Below, piece after piece: positions 59,701 through 64,000 of a stretch of 64,000 bases of DNA (its first letter is position 1; each line of letters begins with the position of its first letter). The DNA is from UBA1181 sp963648205 (GTDB lineage Bacteria; Bacteroidota; Bacteroidia; Bacteroidales; Paludibacteraceae): positions 3,666 through 67,665 of the forward strand of contig CAVJCT010000013.1 in assembly GCA_963648205.1 (NCBI GenBank), written 5' to 3'. The position numbers were made by a program, and so were the translations under genes. The notes under the pieces are model-generated. The model worked only from the letters and a program-made list of their open reading frames with translations. It was not told the DNA's origin and searched no databases.

Positions 59701-60264
59701 GGCGATGTTAGTGTTTTTGCTGTTTTCAGATCTTTCTCTAATGAAATCAATCAATTTCTGACGAATATCTTTGTTGGTGTTACATTCTTCGGTCAGCACA
59801 TCAACGGCATCGGCGAGGGGTTCATCTTGGTCGATCGAGATGTTGAGATAAGCCCCGATACCCAATTCGTGAGCCAGATTTCGGAGGATAATTTGGAAGA
59901 AACTATCGATGGTACTGATTTGAAAACGGCTGTAGTCGTGCAAGATCTTGTTCAATGCAAGTCTGGCATTTTTGCGAACATCTTCCTCAGTCAGCACTGG
60001 CTCGTCGGGCAGACGATCCGCAGCAAGACCGTTCATCAAGTTTGCAAGAAGTCCCGCATCAAGGTTGTTGATAATCGTGTAGAGATCAGACATAATACGA
60101 GTCTGCATCTCGGCAGTAGCCTTATTAGTGAAGGTTACAGCAAGGATATTTTTGTACGATTCAGGATTGCGCACCAACAATTTCAGAAACTCCAACGAGA
60201 GCGTGTAAGTTTTTCCAGAGCCGGCAGATGCGCGGTACAATTTCAACGTGTTTGGATTCGTCAT
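56719..60264 (-). CDS. AddA/RecB-like helicase-nuclease
   Basis: An 1181-residue UvrD-type superfamily 1 helicase fused to a PD-(D/E)XK nuclease, the AddA/RecB architecture for double-strand break processing. It has Walker A ASAGSGKTYTLSLEFLKLL at 13-31, a Walker B IDEFQDTSHTQWNNFRPLI near 410, GDAKQAIYRFRNSDWQIIQD, VHKSKGLEYHTVIMPFCND and the nuclease motif HRPDRVIQEGNKMIIIDYKT, then MQVQGYARLL. An AddB partner is expected but is not in the window. It overlaps the YqaA gene tail to tail. A -7 box is at 60287-60294. Confidence 0.93.
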   Translation of the reverse strand: MTNPNTLKLYRASAGSGKTYTLSLEFLKLLVRNPESYKNILAVTFTNKATAEMQTRIMSDLYTIINNLDAGLLANLMNGLAADRLPDEPVLTEEDVRKNARLALNKILHDYSRFQISTIDSFFQIILRNLAHELGIGAYLNISIDQDEPLADAVDVLTEECNTNKDIRQKLIDFIRERSENSKNTNIASDIKDFSNNIFKEDFKQFEKAIEKILEGNPEAIEDYRKKIYSIVTPKKKEIDSYIEKIDQCMKSHNITVDNLSSKNRGVYSYFNHIKKGDYVTPVSGNGYKGTLEPDEDKRITAWVSGYKAGKKLPADTLNLVKIVKDELIPLAIKVATKQSEYSEDIATCELILEKVNEFGLLYEMSKIVREVNNERGQFILSDTANLLQEMIQDSDTPFIYEKIGTKLDHIMIDEFQDTSHTQWNNFRPLINECLASNQTNLIVGDAKQAIYRFRNSDWQIIQDLDNEPSFKQIGVSPTIIPASGNYRSMQEIIDFNNMLFAPKDAENKDDISPILQPYVEVYCKGAYATTSSKELFEKLVEVYRTAHQDLGKKDKQEGKGFVSVEFLGDGQDKKGKNSETDEEEENDPSKDKRMLNHLIKTVIDLQLNKGVQAKDITILVKKTKRISQIAEFFAKYKNEHSSELDPKLKLDIISDEAYLLESSIALTTLIDAMRVILNPDDDISMTEVYFRYDAISSGTVDLKDAISQKIADAGFKDSPAFDNLKKSILKCSNLPLYEMTEELIKLLHLDQMKEQSSFIFKFLDALNEFIQRKTPDIAYFIDYWDKYLKQQKIPMGNNADGIRISTVHKSKGLEYHTVIMPFCNDSYTDSSKPEIAWCKIPTENKSFNDFPVWPINIKAKKAQYSIFKEDWSKNQVLTLADSINLLYVAFTRAVCNLFIMCDNVVPKEDKKSKTNEESKGPDKFNTLLLNVLEGKLSDVDDEETTENGEKQKVVFRNYQKGAIMPSFDSKKKEESSNPFKTDVETIDCHFHYEPRPAEFRSSNKASEYIESLLGTESTGEGRNEKKRTEAQKKGILLHALFENINTEEDIENAAKELFNNGMIKSEKEKEELIDLAHEKIKEHEEWFRPGLKTFNECTILSHDKDGKLVEHRPDRVIQEGNKMIIIDYKTGEPRPEHDMQVQGYARLLQQMGYETETNLWYLTPLTLSEPDSSTSTLSNE

Positions 60265-60286
60265 AATAGTTAAAATTAATTTTTTT

Positions 60287-60294
60287 CAAATGTA
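60287..60294 (-). promoter_or_regulatory. -7 box of the AddA-like gene
   Basis: Minus-strand TACATTTG fits TAnnTTTG 22 bp before the ATG at 60264. The remaining 60295-60491 is AT-rich, with no gene seen. Confidence 0.5.
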
Positions 60295-60491
60295 AGAATT
60301 TTTAATGAGAAAGACGAAGAAAAGGTGAAGTTAAAATATGTGGTGTTGTTTTATAACTTCGGTTATGTAAAATAAAATTACACAAATATCTCTCCTTTAT
60401 GTTGATATTTGTTTTGTTTGAAGATTGAGGATGAATCTATAGACAAACCCTAAGAGGAATGTCTGTAGGGTTTGTCAAAGTTGGCGTATGT

Positions 60492-60926
60492 CTAATCCAA
60501 GTCTGTAATAACAGAGTTTTCTAAGACTACTCCTATTGGTACACCGTTGATTTTCAACTCATTCCAAATCTTTGTTGGATCATCAAATGTATTTATAATT
60601 TCGCCTTTAGAGCTGGTATGAGGCATACCTTCCAACCCTGATTTGGCTATCTCACATTTACCATCCCAATTGGGGTTAGGAAAAATCCTTCGAACTTCGA
60701 TTGGATCCTTTTCAGTCTCGATTGTGTACCATTGGCGGTCTTTCATCCAATAGAAAAGAATATTAAGCCCGACAATCTCCACAATGTAACGGAAAATTGT
60801 TTCAGGATAGTCTGATTGGGCATCTCTCTTAATCGAGTCTCCCCAACCTAAATCACTTTGTTTGACCGATTTATCACCGTTTTGTCCAACTTTGAAGAAG
60901 TTTGGAATTAGTACTTTATCGTCCAT
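60492..60926 (-). CDS. Hypothetical protein
   Basis: A 144-residue protein that I do not recognise. It starts MDDKVLIPNFFKVGQNGDKS and contains RYIVEIVGLNILFYWMKDRQ and EVRRIFPNPNWDGKCEIAKS; tryptophans and short charged stretches suggest a small globular fold. No signal or membrane segment. It lies 12 bp after the AAA ATPase gene and could be its operon partner. Confidence 0.55.
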   Translation of the reverse strand: MDDKVLIPNFFKVGQNGDKSVKQSDLGWGDSIKRDAQSDYPETIFRYIVEIVGLNILFYWMKDRQWYTIETEKDPIEVRRIFPNPNWDGKCEIAKSGLEGMPHTSSKGEIINTFDDPTKIWNELKINGVPIGVVLENSVITDLD

Positions 60927-60938
60927 AATGAATGACCT

Positions 60939-62525
60939 TTACTCCACCGCCTTCCATTCCATCACTCCTTTTCCCATTTCGTCTAACTCGATGGCAAGTC
61001 CAATGATTTTGTAGGCGTTTCCCTTGAATGGTTCTAAATAATTGGAGTTTTTTATTTGGTTGATGGCGGACTCAATGCCTCCATTATTTGCAAGTTTTAA
61101 CTCGATGATGTAGATGGTGCGAACAGTCCAGACAACAATGTCTATGCGACCTTTGGCATGCATTCGCTCCACTTCTACGCGAAATCCAATAGCATTGAAT
61201 ATGGTGCTGACAATAAGTCGATAGCGTTCCTCCATGTCCATTGACACCATTTTCTTGTTGCTGTATGGTACGTCGGAGATGAGAGATTTTAAACAATTCA
61301 TTGCCTCATCGACATTTCCACGGTTCATCTGCACCCGTAACAAATTTTGTGTGGAGATAACGTCTGATTGGTCGCGCATGACCAAGGCTGGCATAACAAT
61401 CTTGCTTAACGCTTGCCTTACCTCCTGATTTGGAAATCCCAAAATATATGAACCGTCTTCGTATCCCTTAATCGTCAGATAACCAGATTGATAGAGGAAT
61501 AGTTCTGCACCGCCTCCTGTTACATCGGATGTTTCGAGGGTGTCGGCATCGATGAAGCATTCTTCAAAGTGTTCAATCCTAAGCTCCAGATTGTCTATAA
61601 ACTTTGGAATAAGTGAGGTTGCTCCAGAAGAGGCCCAGAAATTCCCTAATTTAGACTGTGCTAAGGCATTAACCAGACTGAACGGATTGTACACGTCCAC
61701 CATGTTGTCTTCGCTAAAATGGTAGCCATCGTAGTACTCTTTTAAACGGTCGTGAGTCTCTTGAAGCGACCAGTNNNNNNNNNNNNNNNNNNNNNNNNNN
61801 NNNNNNNNNNNNNNNNNNNNNNNNNNNNNNNNNNNNNNNNNNNNNNNNNNNNNNNNNNNNNNNNNNNNNNNNNNNNNNNNNNNNNNNNNNNNNNNNNNNN
61901 NNNNNNNNNNNNNNNNNNNNNNNNNNNNNNNNNNNNNNNNNNNNNNNNNNNNNNNNNNNNNNNNNNNNNNNNNNNNNNNNNNNNNNNNNNNNNNNNNNNN
62001 NNNNNNNNNNNNNNNNNNNNNNNNNNNNNNNNNNNNNNNNNNNNNNNNNNNNNNNNNNNNNNNNNNNNNNNNNNNNNNNNNNNNNNNNNNNNNNNNNNNN
62101 NNNNNNNNNNNNNNNNNNNNNNNNNNNNNNNNNNNNNNNNNNNNNNNNNNNNNNNNNNNNNNNNNNNNNNNNNNNNNNNNNNNNNNNNNNNNNNNNNNNN
62201 NNNNNNNNNNNNNNNNNNNNNNNNNNNNNNNNNNNNNNNNNNNNNNNNNNNNNNNNNNNNNNNNNNNNNNNNNNNNNNNNNNNNNNNNNNNNNNNNNNNN
62301 NNNNNNNNNNNNNNNNNNNNNNNNNNNNNNNNNNNNNNNNNNNNNNNNNNNNNNNNNNNNNNNNNNNNNNNNNNNNNNNNNNNNNNNNNNNNNNNNNNNN
62401 NNNNNNNNNNNNNNNNNNNNNNNNNNNNNNNNNNNNNNNNNNNNNNNNNNNTCTCGTCGAATCTCTTCGAACGATTGGATGCCTGCTGGCAATCTCCTGT
62501 CTTGTAACGCTATGTTATTCTCCAT
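60939..62525 (-). CDS. AAA-ATPase-like protein with PD-(D/E)XK domain, interrupted by Ns
   Basis: Belongs to the abundant Bacteroidota AAA-ATPase_like plus PDDEXK_9 proteins. The start (MENNIALQDRRLPAGIQSFE) and the C terminus (VERMHAKGRIDIVVWTVRTI, then IIELKL, the D-x-E-x-K-type nuclease site) are visible. The middle, codons 25-250, including the Walker A site, is masked by 677 Ns, so the length and intactness are unproven. If the gap size is correct, it has 528 codons. These genes are multicopy and of unknown function, often in mobile regions. Confidence 0.8.
   Translation of the reverse strand: MENNIALQDRRLPAGIQSFEEIRRXXXXXXXXXXXXXXXXXXXXXXXXXXXXXXXXXXXXXXXXXXXXXXXXXXXXXXXXXXXXXXXXXXXXXXXXXXXXXXXXXXXXXXXXXXXXXXXXXXXXXXXXXXXXXXXXXXXXXXXXXXXXXXXXXXXXXXXXXXXXXXXXXXXXXXXXXXXXXXXXXXXXXXXXXXXXXXXXXXXXXXXXXXXXXXXXXXXXXXXXXXXXXXXXXXXXXXXXXXXXXXXXXXXWSLQETHDRLKEYYDGYHFSEDNMVDVYNPFSLVNALAQSKLGNFWASSGATSLIPKFIDNLELRIEHFEECFIDADTLETSDVTGGGAELFLYQSGYLTIKGYEDGSYILGFPNQEVRQALSKIVMPALVMRDQSDVISTQNLLRVQMNRGNVDEAMNCLKSLISDVPYSNKKMVSMDMEERYRLIVSTIFNAIGFRVEVERMHAKGRIDIVVWTVRTIYIIELKLANNGGIESAINQIKNSNYLEPFKGNAYKIIGLAIELDEMGKGVMEWKAVE
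61775..62451. other. Assembly gap (677 unknown bases)
   Basis: A run of N inside the AAA ATPase gene. The flanks read in the same frame across the gap, which suggests the length estimate is right or a multiple of three off, but the content is unknown. Multicopy ATPase genes are a common cause of such breaks. Confidence 0.95.
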
Positions 62526-62616
62526 ATAGCAGTTTTTTTAACGAAATGAAAGAACCATCTCCGAACCTAGATTGATGGTTGTCTCTTCGTACAAATTTAT
62601 GAAATTTTGTACGTTC

Positions 62617-63936
62617 TCACAACGACGGTAGCCATTCCCAGATCCATTCTGCTAATGGGGATGGGCAGGCGAGCATGCCACAGTTATATTGAAGATTCAG
62701 GAAGGAGAACCGGATGCGGTGTTGAGGGTGGAATCGGTCGTTGTAGACGACGATGCTTCGTCCGCTGATGCAGTTCTCTGCTTTTACTTCTATTGGAATA
62801 ATCTCTGATTCCCACTGAATTACGAACTCTACTTCTGCTTGGGCATCGGACGACCAATAATAGGGCAACCCTTCATAGTGAGGAAGTAGACTTTGCAAGA
62901 CTGCGTTTTCTGCCATCGCTCCTTTGAATTCTGTGTAGTTGGCAGTAGGGTCTGTTACCACCGTTCCGGAAAGGTTTGCCAACTTACGCAATAAACCGCA
63001 ATCGCTGGCGTAAACCTTAAATGCGTCGGTTTCTTCGTATGCGGCGAGTGGCATTCCCGGCTTCGAGATTGAATTGATGCGGTATATCATGCCTGCGTCT
63101 TCCAACCAGAGCAATGCGTCCTCGTAATCTTTGCTCCTCGCTCCCTTTTTCACTACTTTGTAGATGAATTTTCTATTCTCTTTCGCTAATTGGGATGGCA
63201 AGGAGTGCCATATTGCGTGAATGCGTGGTATTTCGCGTGGTTCTGCATATTTGGCAAAGTCCAGTTCGTAGAGGTCTAATATACCTTGCAGGATGGCATC
63301 AACTTTTTGTAATCCTTGATTTTCCAACATTGCAACGACAGACTCGGGCATTCCGCCACAAACCATAAATCGTTTGTACTCGGATTTCAGTTTGTCTAAT
63401 ATGATGATTGGCAGATTTTGTGGGTGGGTTACCGTCTTCAGATATTCGTAGGTGGAAGGGTCGCTTGACTGTAGAAATTCTTTGAAGGTGATGGGGAACA
63501 TCCTCATCATCTGCACTTTGCCTACGGGAACTGTCATTCTGCGCCTTTTCACGGCGACACCCAACAGAGAGCCTGCTGCGATGATATGCCACTCGGGAGC
63601 ATCCTCGCAGAAATATTTCAGTGCGTTGAGGGCTTCTTCACATTCTTGTATCTCGTCGAATATCAACAAGGTTTTCCCGGGAATCAATGGCGCTTCGCTG
63701 TAGAGAGATAGTTCGTTGATGATGCGAGAAGGTTCTTTAGACAAAGCGAAAGCCGACTTCAACTCTGGCTGTCTGTCGAAATCAAATTTTGCAGTGTACT
63801 CGAAACACTCTTTCCCGAATGCTTCCATCGCCCAAGTCTTACCGATCTGTCGGGCTCCTTTCAGAAGTATCGGTTTATGAGTATCAGCCTTCTTCCACTC
63901 TTTGAACTGTTGGATAATTTCCCTCTCTATTTTCAT
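62617..63936 (-). CDS. ATP-binding protein with AAA_14 and DUF4143 domains
   Basis: A 439-residue protein. The AAA domain has Walker A PILLKGARQIGKTWAMEAFG and Walker B TLLIFDEIQECEEALNALKY, followed by the arginine-type AGSLLGVAVKR segment. The C-terminal DUF4143 half has YYWSSDAQAEVEFVIQ, then IPIEVKAEN, a nuclease-like D-E-x-K pattern. Such proteins are numerous in Bacteroidota and thought to be linked with mobile DNA; no specific role is known. It is preceded by a palindrome over its -7 box. Confidence 0.9.
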   Translation of the reverse strand: MKIEREIIQQFKEWKKADTHKPILLKGARQIGKTWAMEAFGKECFEYTAKFDFDRQPELKSAFALSKEPSRIINELSLYSEAPLIPGKTLLIFDEIQECEEALNALKYFCEDAPEWHIIAAGSLLGVAVKRRRMTVPVGKVQMMRMFPITFKEFLQSSDPSTYEYLKTVTHPQNLPIIILDKLKSEYKRFMVCGGMPESVVAMLENQGLQKVDAILQGILDLYELDFAKYAEPREIPRIHAIWHSLPSQLAKENRKFIYKVVKKGARSKDYEDALLWLEDAGMIYRINSISKPGMPLAAYEETDAFKVYASDCGLLRKLANLSGTVVTDPTANYTEFKGAMAENAVLQSLLPHYEGLPYYWSSDAQAEVEFVIQWESEIIPIEVKAENCISGRSIVVYNDRFHPQHRIRFSFLNLQYNCGMLACPSPLAEWIWEWLPSL

Positions 63937-63962
63937 ACAATTACACTATTAACTTCGATTTT

Positions 63963-63978
63963 GTGTCAAATTTAACAC
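63963..63978 (-). promoter_or_regulatory. Promoter -7 box with overlapping palindrome
   Basis: GTGTCAAATTTAACAC is a 16-bp near-perfect palindrome (one mismatch per arm). Minus-strand TAAATTTG within it, at 63967-63974, is a TAnnTTTG match 31 bp before the ATG at 63936. A dimer bound here would block the promoter. Confidence 0.5.
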
Positions 63979-64000
63979 TTTTCCGAACTTGTTAGTGTGA

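Overview
The window comes from a member of the Bacteroidota, most likely the order Bacteroidales. Bacteroidota-type -7 boxes (TAnnTTTG) stand in front of many genes. A secreted protease carries a type IX secretion tail. The gene set also fits: RpoD/SigA lacking region 1.1, DUF2851, DUF2723, KorAB, RE_LlaJI and Rpn. T9SS together with a plasmid-type initiator beside essential genes suggests a Prevotellaceae-like organism, but I cannot fix the genus.

Layout. From 1 to 20.6 kb nearly every gene is on the minus strand: pyrE-SRPBCC-pta-ackA; a parA/ribbon-helix-helix pair leading RibD-like, glycosyltransferase, T9SS protease and 5-FCL genes; an EcoRI-type DNA methylase behind a HipB-like regulator; and a nucleotidyltransferase-galE-aPGAM-TSCPD-purL run. 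The plus-strand exceptions are a DUF2851 gene and a decayed HipA-like/HIRAN pair. From 21.76 to 56.8 kb every protein gene is on the plus strand: rep, menA, kdsA, prfC, trmD, thrA, ribF, korAB, an Rpn nuclease, a composite restriction-modification island (36.6-43.7 kb), sigA, purE, folK, ybeY, a lysozyme, a helix-hairpin-helix protein, DUF2723, a deacetylase, purD and two membrane proteins. From 56.7 kb to the end the genes are on minus: an AddA/RecB-like helicase-nuclease, a hypothetical and two AAA ATPases, one interrupted by 677 Ns.

The strand switch falls on a 1.1-kb non-coding region with about 20 copies of a 21-bp iteron in both orientations, two perfect DnaA boxes, AT-rich stretches and a perfect 10+3+10 palindrome, directly before a Rep_3-family initiator gene. 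With essential genes on both flanks, this looks like the origin of a chromosome or chromid that uses plasmid-style initiation.

The second striking object is a 960-bp non-coding array at 47.29-48.25 kb. It has 80 degenerate units, mostly [C/A]TAT[A/T]G plus six variable bases, in one unbroken 12-bp register. The same motif in the same 12-bp spacing (nine units) lies directly upstream of the parA/RHH promoter at 9.62-9.72 kb. My inference is a segregation system in which the RHH protein binds 12-bp-spaced sites both to autoregulate and to act at a very large centromere. Rep with iterons, ParA with RHH, and the giant array would form one replication and partition system. The restriction island resembles a LlaJI-type system (two m5C methylases, McrB-like and McrC-like subunits) to which a PLD-type nuclease and a DinD-RhuM fusion have been added, with a sharp composition break inside the McrB-like gene.
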